Source: an uncultured Clostridia bacterium (lineage in GTDB: Bacteria > Bacillota > Clostridia > Christensenellales > Aristaeellaceae). From it: DNA of 19,898 nucleotides. The notes under the pieces are model-generated. The model searched no databases, was not told the DNA's origin, and saw nothing but the letters and a program-made list of their open reading frames with translations. Location of the stretch: positions 1 to 19,898 of the forward strand of contig CALCUD010000096.1 in the NCBI GenBank assembly GCA_937906775.1, read 5' to 3'. The translations under genes and the position numbers were made by a program. This document shows positions 1 through 9,185 of the stretch, in pieces (position 1 is the first letter of the stretch; each line of letters begins with the position of its first letter).

Positions 1-561
1 TACGTCAAGGACGTCGTGGTTGCCACCGCTGACCGCATCATCAAGGAAGCGGGCGTCGAGATGGACATCCTTGAAAATGTCAAGGCGGGCGGCGAAGGCC
101 CGGTGGACGGCGTGATCCATGTGAAGGAGGCCAGCGTGGGCAAGCTGCTGCGCGGCTACCAGATCCATTTCCGCACGACGCACGTGCCGCAGCCGGGCTT
201 CCTGCTGGTGTACGGCAAGTCCTACAACAAGACGATCCATATCGGCCTGGTGTATGATGTGCAGGAGCTGGGCGACGGAAAATACCGCATCACCACCATC
301 GAGGGCAACATGTCCAACCGCGTGAAGATGTACGTGCATGACTACGACATGAACGCCGAGAAGTGGACGAAAAATCTCTCTGCGATCCCGAAGGAGGAGC
401 GCACGGAAAAGGAGACCAGCTACTTCAATTACAAGCTGCAGGACAAGGAATGGTATGTGAACTGCTTCCTGATGCCCTGGGTGCCCGAGGACATGCAGGA
501 CGAGGCGGAGAATGCGGCGTTTATGCCGGTGATCGAGACCCCGCCGCCTGCGGCAGAATAA
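1..561 (+). CDS. CHAP-domain cell-wall amidase/endopeptidase, C-terminal part
   Basis: The frame is open from the first base, so only the 3' end of the gene is present. The recognisable part is the second half of a CHAP (NlpC/P60-like) fold: a strand with the catalytic-type histidine (KTIHIGLVYDV, about residues 78-88 of the visible part) and the later TTIEGN segment, which is typical of CHAP wall hydrolases. The cysteine expected earlier in the fold is not identifiable and is probably outside the window. The family cleaves peptidoglycan stem peptides or cross-links outside the cell. The C-terminus ends in a proline/alanine-rich tail. Codon use is strongly GC-ending compared with the next gene. 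The domain call is by motif only; the substrate is unknown. Confidence 0.6.
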   Translation, partial: YVKDVVVATADRIIKEAGVEMDILENVKAGGEGPVDGVIHVKEASVGKLLRGYQIHFRTTHVPQPGFLLVYGKSYNKTIHIGLVYDVQELGDGKYRITTIEGNMSNRVKMYVHDYDMNAEKWTKNLSAIPKEERTEKETSYFNYKLQDKEWYVNCFLMPWVPEDMQDEAENAAFMPVIETPPPAAE

Positions 562-588
562 CAGCAGCCCCGAAATACGATTAAAATG

Positions 589-594
589 AAGGAG
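589..594 (+). promoter_or_regulatory. Ribosome binding site of asnA
   Basis: AAGGAG lies 8 nt before the ATG at 603. This selects ATG 603 over the in-frame GTG at 594, which overlaps the site itself. Confidence 0.75.
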
Positions 595-602
595 TGAATC
601 CC

Positions 603-1607
603 ATGAATCTGATCATTCCGAAGGATTACAACCCGGTACTGAACCTGCGCGACACGGAGATCGCCATCAAGCTGGTCAAGGACTTTTTTGAAACGGAGCT
701 GTCCAGAGCACTGAATCTGACCCGTGTATCCGCGCCCATCATGGTGACGCCGGAGAGCGGTCTGAACGATAACCTGAACGGTGTGGAGCGTCCCGTATCC
801 TTTGATGTGCTGGAAACGGGTCAGAAGGTGGAAGTCGTTCATTCTCTGGCAAAGTGGAAACGGCAGGCGCTGAAAACCTACGGGTTCGCTCCGGGTGAAG
901 GTCTGTATACCGATATGAACGCGATCCGGCGCGACGAGATGACGGATAACATCCATTCCATCTTTGTTGACCAGTGGGACTGGGAACGGATCATGCGTCC
1001 CGAAGAGCGGAATGAAGAATTCCTGCGGGATATTGTGAGCCGGATCTATCTGACATTCCGGAAGACCGAGGGCTACGTATGTGCCCACTATCCGCATATC
1101 AAGCCGGAACTGCCGGACAGGATCACCTTCGTCAGGACCCAGGAGCTCGAAGACCGCTATCCGGACAAAACCCCAAAGGAACGGGAATATCTGGCGGCGA
1201 AGGAATACGGAGCGGTGTTCCTGATGCAGGTCGGCGGCGCGCTGAAGAGCGGTCAGCCGCATGACGGGCGCGCGCCGGACTACGACGACTGGAATCTGAA
1301 CGGAGATATCCTTCTTTACGATCCGTTGCTCGATATCAGTCTGGAAGTATCCAGTATGGGGATCCGGGTCGACCCGGAGACGCTGCGCAAACAGCTCGCG
1401 GTCCGCGGATGCGAGGAACGCGCCGAACTGCCTTTCCAGAAGGCGCTGTTGAACGGCGAGCTTCCGCAGACGATCGGCGGCGGGATCGGCCAGAGCCGGA
1501 TGTGCGTTTATTTCCTGCGCAAAGCCCATGTCGGGGAGGTCCAGGCCAGCCTGTGGCCGGAAGAGGTCCAGCGCGCCTGCCGGGAGGCCAATATCCTGTT
1601 GCTGTAA
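603..1607 (+). CDS. asnA: Aspartate--ammonia ligase (asparagine synthetase A)
   Basis: This cytosolic enzyme makes asparagine from aspartate, ammonia and ATP. It has a class II aminoacyl-tRNA-synthetase-like fold. The 334-residue product is close to the usual length of about 330. Family segments include TPESGLNDNLNGVERPVSFDV near residues 53-72, the SLAKWKRQAL stretch near 85-95, a DQWDWE segment near 125, and the C-terminal GGGIGQSRMCVYFLRK near 297-312, which is the class II motif 3-like ATP site. The start is ATG 603 because an AAGGAG site precedes it. It lies 41 nt after the CHAP gene and 42 nt before the first capA gene. No promoter or terminator is obvious on either side, so read-through from upstream is possible. 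Confidence 0.95.
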   Translation: MNLIIPKDYNPVLNLRDTEIAIKLVKDFFETELSRALNLTRVSAPIMVTPESGLNDNLNGVERPVSFDVLETGQKVEVVHSLAKWKRQALKTYGFAPGEGLYTDMNAIRRDEMTDNIHSIFVDQWDWERIMRPEERNEEFLRDIVSRIYLTFRKTEGYVCAHYPHIKPELPDRITFVRTQELEDRYPDKTPKEREYLAAKEYGAVFLMQVGGALKSGQPHDGRAPDYDDWNLNGDILLYDPLLDISLEVSSMGIRVDPETLRKQLAVRGCEERAELPFQKALLNGELPQTIGGGIGQSRMCVYFLRKAHVGEVQASLWPEEVQRACREANILLL

Positions 1608-1649
1608 GGCTTTGAACCTGTGACAGAAATACGTGAAATGAGGAAGAAG

Positions 1650-2717
1650 ATGAAAAAGGTTTTCCGGAGACTCCTGACCTTGCTGGCAGCGGGATGTATG
1701 ACTCTTTCGGCAGCTGCCGCCGAAAATCAGAAACTGACGCTGACGTTTACCGGGGATGTGACGCTGGGCAGTGAAAGCTGGAACACGGAAGACCAGAAAT
1801 CATTCGTCGGCACGCAGAAAAGAGAAGGCGACGGTTATTTCCTGGCGAACTGGAAAGAAATGTTCATGAACGACGATTATACCGTCGTGAATCTGGAAGG
1901 CGTTCTTTCCGATTCCGGCATGCAGGAAAACAAGAAGAAGCAGTTCCGTTTCCGCGGTTCGCCGGAATATACAAAAATTCTGACCGGATCCGGCGTGGAC
2001 GCCTGCTCCATCTGCAACAACCATATCTACGACTTCGGCGCGCAGGGCTATGAAGCGACCAAAGCGGCCCTCGCGGAAGCGGGACTTGGTATCAGCGGAT
2101 ATGAAAATTACTGTATGCTGGAAAAGGACGGTGTGAAGATCGCCTTTTTCTCCGTTCTGCAAGGGTGGTATTCCTCCAATTGGAAGCTTCTGGACGAGAA
2201 GATCGCGGAAGCACGCGCGGAGGGGGCCAACGCCGTTGTCATGTGCGTCCATGCCGGACAGGAATACGCGCAGAAGCACCGGGAGCGCGATCAGGGGAAA
2301 ATGGCGCTGGAAAGCATCGAGCGGATCGGCGCGGATCTGGTGATCATGCATCATCCTCATGTTCTGCAGGGAATCGGTGTCATCAATAACCGGTATGTCT
2401 GCTATTCGCTCGGGAACTTCTGCTTCGGCGGGAATGTGAAGCTCAAGGCTATGGATACCGCTGTCGTTCAGGCAGATATGTTCTTTGACGAAAATCACGT
2501 TTTTCAGGGATCACAACTCCGGATTTATCCGGCGCATGTTTCTTCAACGGCGGAATATAATGATTTCTGTCCTGTGGCCGTCACGGGCGACGAGGCCGAA
2601 TCCGCCCTGGACAAGATCCGGTATGACTCGGATGAAAATATTCCGATCCTGTATGACGAGGAGGCCGGCTGCGCAGTCCTGCCTTATCTGCCTGCGGAAG
2701 GAGGTTTTTCCGAATGA
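1650..2717 (+). CDS. CapA/PgsA family exported metallophosphoesterase-like protein (copy 1)
   Basis: The protein (355 residues) starts at ATG 1650, preceded by a GAGG/AGGAAG site 6 nt upstream. Two in-frame upstream starts (GTG 1620, ATG 1638) lack a good site. The N-terminus is a signal peptide: KK, a hydrophobic run, then an AAAA cleavage area near residue 24. The CapA fold (metallophosphatase-like) is shown in order by FTGDVTLG, VVNLEGVL, CNNHIYDFG, VVMCVHAG, MHHPHVLQG and YSLGNFCFGG. Relatives include PgsA/CapA of poly-gamma-glutamate synthesis, but no capB or capC lies nearby, so a polyglutamate role is not supported here. Its stop overlaps the start of copy 2 (ATGA), so the two are translationally coupled. 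Confidence 0.85.
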   Translation: MKKVFRRLLTLLAAGCMTLSAAAAENQKLTLTFTGDVTLGSESWNTEDQKSFVGTQKREGDGYFLANWKEMFMNDDYTVVNLEGVLSDSGMQENKKKQFRFRGSPEYTKILTGSGVDACSICNNHIYDFGAQGYEATKAALAEAGLGISGYENYCMLEKDGVKIAFFSVLQGWYSSNWKLLDEKIAEARAEGANAVVMCVHAGQEYAQKHRERDQGKMALESIERIGADLVIMHHPHVLQGIGVINNRYVCYSLGNFCFGGNVKLKAMDTAVVQADMFFDENHVFQGSQLRIYPAHVSSTAEYNDFCPVAVTGDEAESALDKIRYDSDENIPILYDEEAGCAVLPYLPAEGGFSE

Positions 2718-3787
2718 AAAAGTACGCGATCCGCTTCCTTGCGCTGCTTCTGTGCCTGACGGCTGCCATTCTGCCGTCTGTCGCGGAGGAAACAGCTGAA
2801 AAAACAGGGAATACCGCGCTGGTTTCATTTGTCGGCGATATCAGTATCGGCGATTCCAAAGGTTCCGGCGGATATCATAACTGTTTGGAGAAGAACGGGC
2901 TGGCCTGGCCCTTTTCCCTGGTCGTTGACGAGCTGGAGAAGGATGACCTGACGGTCGGCAATCTGGAGGTGCTGTTTACCGAAAGGAAACAGCACAGAAA
3001 CAAGATGTACCCGCTCAAGGGAAAACCGGAATTTGTCGAGTGTCTGAAACTGGGAAGCGTTGAAGTCGTCAATACCGTCAACAACCATTGCCTGGATTAC
3101 TATATCGACGGCTACAAGGATACGCTGAAGACGCTGGACGACGCCGGAGTCGGACACTTTGGATGCATGCGGATCGGACAGGATCCCGAGTTCGACGATC
3201 TGTATGTGACGGACCTGAACGGGATCCGGTTCGGTTTTTTCGGCTTTTCCTATCCCCAGACGAATGACCAGAAAAAGATCGCGGAGAGGATCACCAGGCT
3301 CCGGGAGCAGGGATGCGACGTGGTCGTGGTCAGCCTCCACTGGGGGAAGGAGACGCACAAGGACGCCACCTCCGGACAGGCTTCCTACGCGAAGAAGATC
3401 CTTGACGCGGGCGCGGATATGATCTTCGGCCATCACGCCCATGTGATTCAGCAGGTCCAGTTTTATAACGGGAAGCTGATCCTGTTCAATACCGGAAACT
3501 TTACTTTCGGGACCATGTCCTCCGTTGACCCGGCTACGGGGATCTTCCAGACAGAGTGGGAGAAAACGGAGGAGGGGACGCAGCTGAAAATGTTGCGCGT
3601 CATTCCCTGCAGAACACAGCTGGGTCCGGAATACCGTCCTTATATTCTGACAGAGGAAGCAGACCGGACGGAGGTTTTTAAGAAACTGATTCGGAAAAAC
3701 GCGCCCAAAGGACTGGTGAACCTGCCCGAATCCTTTGCGGAAACGGGAACCGTTTATCTGGATCACGGCGAATTTGTAACGGAGTGA
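2714..3787 (+). CDS. CapA/PgsA family exported metallophosphoesterase-like protein (copy 2)
   Basis: This 357-residue paralogue starts at ATG 2714 inside the stop codon of copy 1, with AAGGAGG 9 nt upstream. A signal peptide (MKKYAIRF then a Leu/Ala-rich core, cleavage near residue 24) sends it out of the cell. It shows the same ordered motifs as copy 1 but in diverged form: FVGDISIGD, VGNLEVLF, NTVNNHCLDY, VVVSLHWGKE, FGHHAHVIQQ and FNTGNFTFG. The histidines of the HHAH and NNH segments, which are expected metal ligands in this fold, are present. Divergence between copies is large, so this is an old duplication or a heteromeric pair, not a recent repeat. It ends 12 nt before the lgt-like gene. 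Confidence 0.87.
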   Translation: MKKYAIRFLALLLCLTAAILPSVAEETAEKTGNTALVSFVGDISIGDSKGSGGYHNCLEKNGLAWPFSLVVDELEKDDLTVGNLEVLFTERKQHRNKMYPLKGKPEFVECLKLGSVEVVNTVNNHCLDYYIDGYKDTLKTLDDAGVGHFGCMRIGQDPEFDDLYVTDLNGIRFGFFGFSYPQTNDQKKIAERITRLREQGCDVVVVSLHWGKETHKDATSGQASYAKKILDAGADMIFGHHAHVIQQVQFYNGKLILFNTGNFTFGTMSSVDPATGIFQTEWEKTEEGTQLKMLRVIPCRTQLGPEYRPYILTEEADRTEVFKKLIRKNAPKGLVNLPESFAETGTVYLDHGEFVTE

Positions 3788-3799
3788 GGTGCTGAAGGA

Positions 3800-4774
3800 A
3801 TGGAGGAATATCCGGTATTGTTCCGGCTTTTCGGGATCAACGTGACATATTACGCGGCTTTTGTTGCCGGCGGATGTCTGCTGGGACTGATCTGCTTCCT
3901 GATCTCCGGAAGAAAGATCAAACCTGCGGCCCTTGCGCTGACAGCATTGCTGTCGATCGGATTCGGACTGCTGGGTGCCCGCCTGTTCTATGCGGCGGCG
4001 CGTTATGATATTTTCAGTGAATTCGGCTGGGGGAACTTCTTCCGCGCGGCTGAGCCGGAGATGGGACGCTGGGATGTCATCGGAGGCGCCGCGCTCTGGG
4101 GCGCCGCGGGCGGAGTGGCTCTCGCGGCGCTGATCGCCGGGAAACTGACCGGGATGAAAGCCGGTTTGCTGCTGGATGCTTTCGCACCGGGCGCGGCGCT
4201 GGCGATCGCGATCTCTCGCTTTGGGGAATACTATCTGGGCGAAGGCATCGGACCGGAACTCGCTGAAGAAAGCCCGTTCCGTTTTTTCCCGTTTGCCGTT
4301 GTGAATTCCTGGGAGGAATGGAATTGGGCGATCTTCATGCTGGAGGGGATTGCGGCGGTCGCAATCTTCATCCTGCTGATCACCTGTTTCCGCAAGCTGG
4401 ACGGCGGCTACCGCGCACGGATGTTTGTGATTCTATACAGCAGCTGCCAGGTGATCCTGGAAGCTTTGCGCCGGGATAATTTCCTCCGTTGGATGTTCGT
4501 CCGGGTCAGTCAGGTGACGGCTGTGGCCGTGCTGCTGGTGATGGTTATTTTCGCCATCCTCCGCTGGAACAATAAACCGCGCGAAGCGCGGATGCCAAAG
4601 AGCAGACTCGTCTGGCTCACGGTCCTTTTCTTTGTGATCACCGGGATCTGCGTCGCGCTGGAATTCGCGGTGGACAAGGCGGCATGGCTGCCCCTCTGGC
4701 TGGCATATTTGCTCGAAACTGTGTGCAGCATCGGATACGGGATCGTAACCTCAAAGATCGTGATGAAGAACTGA
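3800..4774 (+). CDS. Divergent Lgt-like prolipoprotein diacylglyceryl transferase family membrane protein
   Basis: This is a 324-residue polytopic membrane protein with about seven to eight hydrophobic segments. Lgt family landmarks occur in the right order: GARLFY near residue 62, the glycine-rich GGAALWGAAGG near 96-106, an APGAALAIAISRFGEYYLGEG stretch near 130-149, and ALRRDNFLRW followed by RVSQ near 214-236. Lgt normally transfers diacylglycerol to the lipobox cysteine of prelipoproteins. The canonical GRxGNFxNxE signature is altered: R140 is kept but the following Asn position is Glu (E143) and the next Asn is missing. The C-terminus is also longer than in a typical Lgt and carries extra hydrophobic segments. 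It is therefore either a diverged functional Lgt or a paralogue with another role. lspA lies further down the same strand. Confidence 0.7.
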   Translation: MEEYPVLFRLFGINVTYYAAFVAGGCLLGLICFLISGRKIKPAALALTALLSIGFGLLGARLFYAAARYDIFSEFGWGNFFRAAEPEMGRWDVIGGAALWGAAGGVALAALIAGKLTGMKAGLLLDAFAPGAALAIAISRFGEYYLGEGIGPELAEESPFRFFPFAVVNSWEEWNWAIFMLEGIAAVAIFILLITCFRKLDGGYRARMFVILYSSCQVILEALRRDNFLRWMFVRVSQVTAVAVLLVMVIFAILRWNNKPREARMPKSRLVWLTVLFFVITGICVALEFAVDKAAWLPLWLAYLLETVCSIGYGIVTSKIVMKN

Positions 4775-4797
4775 CGGGGAACCGGGAACTGCGGAAT

Positions 4798-4838
4798 GCG
4801 AAGGGGTGGGAGAAATGCCCCTTCGCCGCAGAAGTTTT
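4798..4838 (+). terminator. Possible intrinsic terminator or attenuator after the lgt-like gene
   Basis: A perfect 9-bp stem, GCGAAGGGG (4798-4806) with CCCCTTCGC (4818-4826), encloses an 11-nt loop. A TTTTT run starts 8 nt after the stem (4834). The gap makes it a weak terminator candidate; partial read-through to pth is likely. Confidence 0.4.
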
Positions 4839-4907
4839 TGGAGAACGGAAAGCGAAGCGCTGCGGCCTGCAAAGGAGCCGGACGCGAATGACAGGAGTAA
4901 TGGATTG

Positions 4908-5519
4908 ATGAGCCGTGAAGTGTTCCTGATCGTCGGCCTGGGGAATCCGGGGGAAGAATATGCCCATACGCGTCATAACGCGGGTTTTGATACGATGGAG
5001 CGCCTGACCCGCAGATACGGCGTCACGCTGCGGAAAAAGCTGCTTCGCGGGATGCTGGCGGAAGTGACCGAAGGGGAGAAAAAGATCGTTCTGTGCGAAC
5101 CCCAGACCTTTATGAACCTGAGCGGTGAATGCGTGGAAAAACTGCTGAAATGGTATCACTGCGATCTGAACCATCTGCTGGTGATCTATGACGATATCGA
5201 TCTGCCGACCGGAAAAGTCCGCGTTCGCAAAAGCGGCGGCCCCGGAACGCATAACGGCATGCGGAGCATCATGTCCCATGTTGAAGGACCCGATTTTGCC
5301 CGGGTCCGCGTCGGAACCGGAGATCGGCCGGCCGGAACGGAACTGACAGCCTGGGTCCTGGGCCGTTACCGGGATGCGGAGGAACAGGCGCTGATGGACG
5401 CGGCTTTCGATCTTGCTGCGGAATGCGCCGCGGACTGGGTCGATCACGGGATCGATCATGCTATGCAACTGGGAAACCGGGGCAATACGGCGCAGAAAAT
5501 ACCGAAACAGGAAGCGTAA
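4908..5519 (+). CDS. pth: Peptidyl-tRNA hydrolase
   Basis: The enzyme releases tRNA from peptidyl-tRNA that has dropped off ribosomes, in the cytosol. The product is 203 residues, the normal size. Family motifs are complete: GLGNPGEEYAHTRHNAGF at residues 10-27 with the catalytic His at H23 (in TRHN), QTFMNLSGE with the tRNA-contacting Asn, IYDDIDLPTGKVRVR with the catalytic-loop Asp, and SGGPGTHNGMRSI. ATG 4908 is chosen because the family motif begins nine residues later and AGGAG lies 10 nt upstream; an upstream in-frame ATG at 4806 would add a non-family N-terminus. The next gene on the strand is mfd, the same neighbour order as in Bacillus (pth, then mfd). Confidence 0.96.
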   Translation: MSREVFLIVGLGNPGEEYAHTRHNAGFDTMERLTRRYGVTLRKKLLRGMLAEVTEGEKKIVLCEPQTFMNLSGECVEKLLKWYHCDLNHLLVIYDDIDLPTGKVRVRKSGGPGTHNGMRSIMSHVEGPDFARVRVGTGDRPAGTELTAWVLGRYRDAEEQALMDAAFDLAAECAADWVDHGIDHAMQLGNRGNTAQKIPKQEA

Positions 5520-5526
5520 ACGGAAA

Positions 5527-5543
5527 CGCAGCGCAACGCTGCG
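5527..5543 (+). promoter_or_regulatory. Hairpin touching the mfd ribosome binding site
   Basis: A 7-bp perfect stem (CGCAGCG with CGCTGCG, loop CAA) ends exactly at the first base of GGGAG (5543-5547), which is the apparent ribosome binding site for mfd. There is no T-run, so it is not an intrinsic terminator. A translational role is an inference. Confidence 0.35.
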
Positions 5544-5555
5544 GGAGAACATGAC

Positions 5556-8500
5556 ATGAAAAACAGTTTCTTTCTTGCCCGGGATGTCGAACAGTGGCTT
5601 CCGCAGGGGGATGAGGTCCGCATGCAGCTGGTCAGCGGCGTCAACGGCGCGCTGGCGGCGGCCCTGGCCTGCGCGGCTGAACAGCGCGGTGAACGGGTGT
5701 TGCTGATCGCGGACAATGACCTGAAAGCGACCCGTGCCGCGGAGGATATCCGGCATCTGACAGATGGGGAATGCGCCTGCCTGATCGGCGGCGAAATCGA
5801 TCTGACCCGGGCGACAGGGAGTCTGGAGAGCAGCTGGAGACGTCTGGAGGCGCTGACGGCTGTGACCGCCGGAGGGAAACGACTGCTTTGTACTTCGGCT
5901 GAGGCCGTGATGCAGCGGATGGGGCGTCCGGAACCTTTCCGTGAATCTGTACTCTGTCTGAAAACCGGGGATGTCATTTCACCGGCGGCACTGTGTATGA
6001 AGCTGAGCCGGATGGGTTATGAACGCGTTGCCATGGTTGAGGGAAAGGGACAGTTTGCCCTGCGCGGGGCAATCCTGGACGTTTATCCTCCGGCGTCGGC
6101 CGTCGGAACGCGGATTGAATTCTTTGATGACGAGATCGACCAGATTCGTTCCTTTGACTGTATCAGTCAGCGCAGTCAGGAAACTTTGGAAAATGTGACG
6201 CTTTCGCCGGCGACGGAGGTGATCCTGCCTGAAGCGGAATGGGAGACCGCGGCTGAACGGATGCGCCGTACGCTGACAGACCGGAGCGGTACGGGACCTT
6301 CTGTTTCCGGAAACCTGTTTGATGAATTACCCCCTCTGCCGGAGGATGAAGACGAACTGGCGGATCTGTTCGATACCGCTGTTGCGCCGAAGGTACGGGA
6401 GGCGGTCTGGAAAGAACGGGAATCCGCAGAAGCGGACCGAAGAACCGAGCGCCTTCTTGCGGACGCTGAAAGCCTTGAACAGAGCGGGACTTTTCGCCGT
6501 GCCCGTGCCTGGGTGAGCGTGATCATGGAACAGACATCCACTGTCTGCGAATGGTTCCGGCCGACGATGATCCTGATGCTGGAACCTGACAAGCTCCGGA
6601 ACCGGACGGAGGAAAGAGTGGCCGGATTTGCCGAGGATCTGAACAATGCAATCGCACGGTCTGAAGCGGTCCGGGAACAGGAGACGCTGGTCCTGGACTG
6701 GGATGAGATCCTTCGGGAAATCAGAACGGTCCAGACGGTGATACTGACCGAGATGCCTCTGGGACTTGGCGGATTGAAGCCGGACAGGGTCCTGAATGCC
6801 TGCGGCGTCGGGCTCCCGGGCTACAGCGGGCAGATCCGGCAACTGAAAAAGGACCTGGATCTGTGGCGGGACCAGGGGCGGAAGATCTACCTGCTTTCCG
6901 GCGGCGCGGCGCGCGGCAAGCGCCTGCAGGACAGCCTGAACGAGCAGGACGAGCATCTCTGTTATGCAGAGGACGGGATCCCGGATATCGGCCCCGGAGA
7001 CGCTGTGATCCTGCCGATGACGCTGAGTCACGGCTTTGTGCTCGGTGAAAACGGACCGGCGGTCGTCAGCGACGCGGATATCTGGGGCGAGGGGTATCGG
7101 AAGAGCAAAAGCAGGAAGCATACAGGTGAACGGATATCGACTTTTACGGATCTGAAGGTCGGCGACTATGTGGTCCACGAGGATCACGGCGTCGGCATCT
7201 ATCGCGGAACGACACGGATCCAGAGCGAAGGTACCTGGCGCGATTATCTCCTGATCCAGTACAACGGGAATGACAAACTGTATGTTCCGGTCGAACAGCT
7301 TGAACGCGTTCAGCGGTATATCGGGAATCCGAATCAGTCTCCCAAGCTGAACAAACTCGGCGGCGGAGAATGGGCCCGGCAGAAGGGCAAAGTCAAAGAA
7401 AGCCTGAAGACGCTGGCTTTTGATCTGAAGGCGCTTTACGCGGAACGCACCCTGAACACCGGCTATGCTTTTCAGCCGGAGACCGCCTGGCAGCGGGAGT
7501 TTGAGGATGAGTTCCCCTATGAACTGACGCCGGACCAGGCACAGAGCGTCCGTGAGATCACCGAAGATATGGAGAGCGACCGGAACATGGACCGGCTGCT
7601 GTGCGGCGATGTCGGCTACGGAAAGACGGAGGTCAGTCTGCGGGCGGCTTTCAAGGCGCTGGTTGACAATAAACAGGTAGCCTTACTGGCACCGACCACC
7701 ATTCTGGTTCAGCAGCATTACAATACGGTGATGAAACGCTTCCGCAATACCGGCGCCCGGATAGAATTTCTGAGCCGCTTCCGGACGTCCAGGGAACAGA
7801 AGGAAGTACTGGAACGTCTCGGACGCGGCGAGATCGATTTCATTATCGGAACGCACCGCCTGCTGGCGAAGGATGTGAAATTCAAGGATCTGGGGCTTCT
7901 GATCGTGGATGAGGAGCAGCGCTTCGGTGTGGTGCACAAAGAAATCATCAAAAACATGAAACGCCAGGTGGATGTGCTGACTCTGTCTGCGACGCCTATT
8001 CCCAGGACGCTGCACATGAGCATGGTCGGAATCCGGGACATGAGTGTTCTCGAAACGCCGCCGGAGGAGCGCATCCCTGTTCAGACGGTGGTGACGGAAT
8101 ATTCGGACGCCGTGATCCGCGACGCGATCCTGCGCGAGATCGGACGGGGCGGACAGGTGTATTTTCTGTACAACCGCGTCCGTAGCATCGAACAGTTCCA
8201 TACGCGCCTTCGGGCGCTGGTGCCGGAGGCGCGGATCGGTGTCGCCCACGGGCAGATGCGGGAGAACGCGCTCGAGGATGTGATGATGGACTTCTATGCC
8301 GGGAGTTACGATGTCCTGCTGTGCACGACCATCATCGAAAGTGGCCTGGATGTTCCCAGCGCGAATACTCTGATCGTTTATGACGCGGAACGTTTCGGAC
8401 TGAGTCAGCTTTACCAGCTTCGGGGACGGGTCGGACGGAGCAACCGGCAGGCCTATGCCTACTTTACGGTAAGGACGGATCATATTCTGTCCGAAACAGC

Positions 8501-9185
8501 GCAGCAGCGGCTGGCGGCGATCCGGGAGTTTACCGAGTTCGGCGCCGGGTTCCGTATCGCGATGCGCGACCTGGAGATTCGCGGCGCGGGGAACATTCTG
8601 GGTCCGGAACAGCACGGACACCTTTCCACCGTTGGCTATGACATGTACTGCAAGCTGATGGAGGAAACGCTGAACGAGGTGCAGGGCAACGGATTCCGGC
8701 GGGAGCTGGAGACGCGGGTCGATCTGCGGGTCGACGCGTTCCTGCCCGGCGATTATGTCGCGGATGAAAAACAACGGATGGAAATGTACAAGCGGATCGC
8801 GACCATTGTGACCGATGAAGACCGCGCGGATCTGACGGATGAGCTGATCGACCGCTACGGGGATCTGCCGCCTGTGGTTGAAACCCTGCTGGATATCAGC
8901 CAGCTGCGCGCGCTTTGCAACCAGATCGGCGTCAGCCAGGTCGTGATGGGGAAAGACGGATTGATCCTCCGGCTGGATGAGCGTTATGTGACGGATCCCG
9001 AGATCCTGCTGCAGGCGGTTTCCGAGACGGACGGGCGGCTGGCCTTCCGGGTGGACCGCGCCGCGGCGCTGATCCTGAAGGCGCCCGAAGCCGAGGAACG
9101 GGATATGCCGCTGACGGCGCTGAAGGTGATCCGGAAACTGACCGCGCGGATCCGGGAACTGAATGAGGTGAAACAGGATGCGTAA
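5556..9185 (+). CDS. mfd: Transcription-repair coupling factor
   Basis: Mfd is a DNA translocase that pushes stalled RNA polymerase off damaged DNA and recruits UvrA. At 1209 residues it is full length. Domain order is standard: an N-terminal UvrB-homology region (about 1-330), a linker, the RNA-polymerase-interacting domain starting near residue 533 (KVGDYVVHEDHGVGIYRG), then the helicase lobes with Walker A GDVGYGKTE near 684, DEEQRFG near 785, SATPIPRTLHMSM near 812 and motif VI QLRGRVGRSNRQAY near 954. The C-terminal TRCF domain follows from about 1040. ATG 5556 is used because GGGAG lies 8 nt upstream; ATG 5551 runs into a stop after two codons. The 3' end overlaps lspA by 8 nt. Confidence 0.97.
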   Translation: MKNSFFLARDVEQWLPQGDEVRMQLVSGVNGALAAALACAAEQRGERVLLIADNDLKATRAAEDIRHLTDGECACLIGGEIDLTRATGSLESSWRRLEALTAVTAGGKRLLCTSAEAVMQRMGRPEPFRESVLCLKTGDVISPAALCMKLSRMGYERVAMVEGKGQFALRGAILDVYPPASAVGTRIEFFDDEIDQIRSFDCISQRSQETLENVTLSPATEVILPEAEWETAAERMRRTLTDRSGTGPSVSGNLFDELPPLPEDEDELADLFDTAVAPKVREAVWKERESAEADRRTERLLADAESLEQSGTFRRARAWVSVIMEQTSTVCEWFRPTMILMLEPDKLRNRTEERVAGFAEDLNNAIARSEAVREQETLVLDWDEILREIRTVQTVILTEMPLGLGGLKPDRVLNACGVGLPGYSGQIRQLKKDLDLWRDQGRKIYLLSGGAARGKRLQDSLNEQDEHLCYAEDGIPDIGPGDAVILPMTLSHGFVLGENGPAVVSDADIWGEGYRKSKSRKHTGERISTFTDLKVGDYVVHEDHGVGIYRGTTRIQSEGTWRDYLLIQYNGNDKLYVPVEQLERVQRYIGNPNQSPKLNKLGGGEWARQKGKVKESLKTLAFDLKALYAERTLNTGYAFQPETAWQREFEDEFPYELTPDQAQSVREITEDMESDRNMDRLLCGDVGYGKTEVSLRAAFKALVDNKQVALLAPTTILVQQHYNTVMKRFRNTGARIEFLSRFRTSREQKEVLERLGRGEIDFIIGTHRLLAKDVKFKDLGLLIVDEEQRFGVVHKEIIKNMKRQVDVLTLSATPIPRTLHMSMVGIRDMSVLETPPEERIPVQTVVTEYSDAVIRDAILREIGRGGQVYFLYNRVRSIEQFHTRLRALVPEARIGVAHGQMRENALEDVMMDFYAGSYDVLLCTTIIESGLDVPSANTLIVYDAERFGLSQLYQLRGRVGRSNRQAYAYFTVRTDHILSETAQQRLAAIREFTEFGAGFRIAMRDLEIRGAGNILGPEQHGHLSTVGYDMYCKLMEETLNEVQGNGFRRELETRVDLRVDAFLPGDYVADEKQRMEMYKRIATIVTDEDRADLTDELIDRYGDLPPVVETLLDISQLRALCNQIGVSQVVMGKDGLILRLDERYVTDPEILLQAVSETDGRLAFRVDRAAALILKAPEAEERDMPLTALKVIRKLTARIRELNEVKQDA

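Noticed and set aside
429..1529. 366-codon minus-strand frame opposite asnA
   Set aside because: The plus strand encodes an intact AsnA; the antisense product has no recognisable domain.
4684..4908. 74-codon plus-strand frame overlapping the lgt-like and pth genes
   Set aside because: It overlaps the 3' part of the lgt-like gene and has no recognisable features; its stop merely overlaps the pth start.
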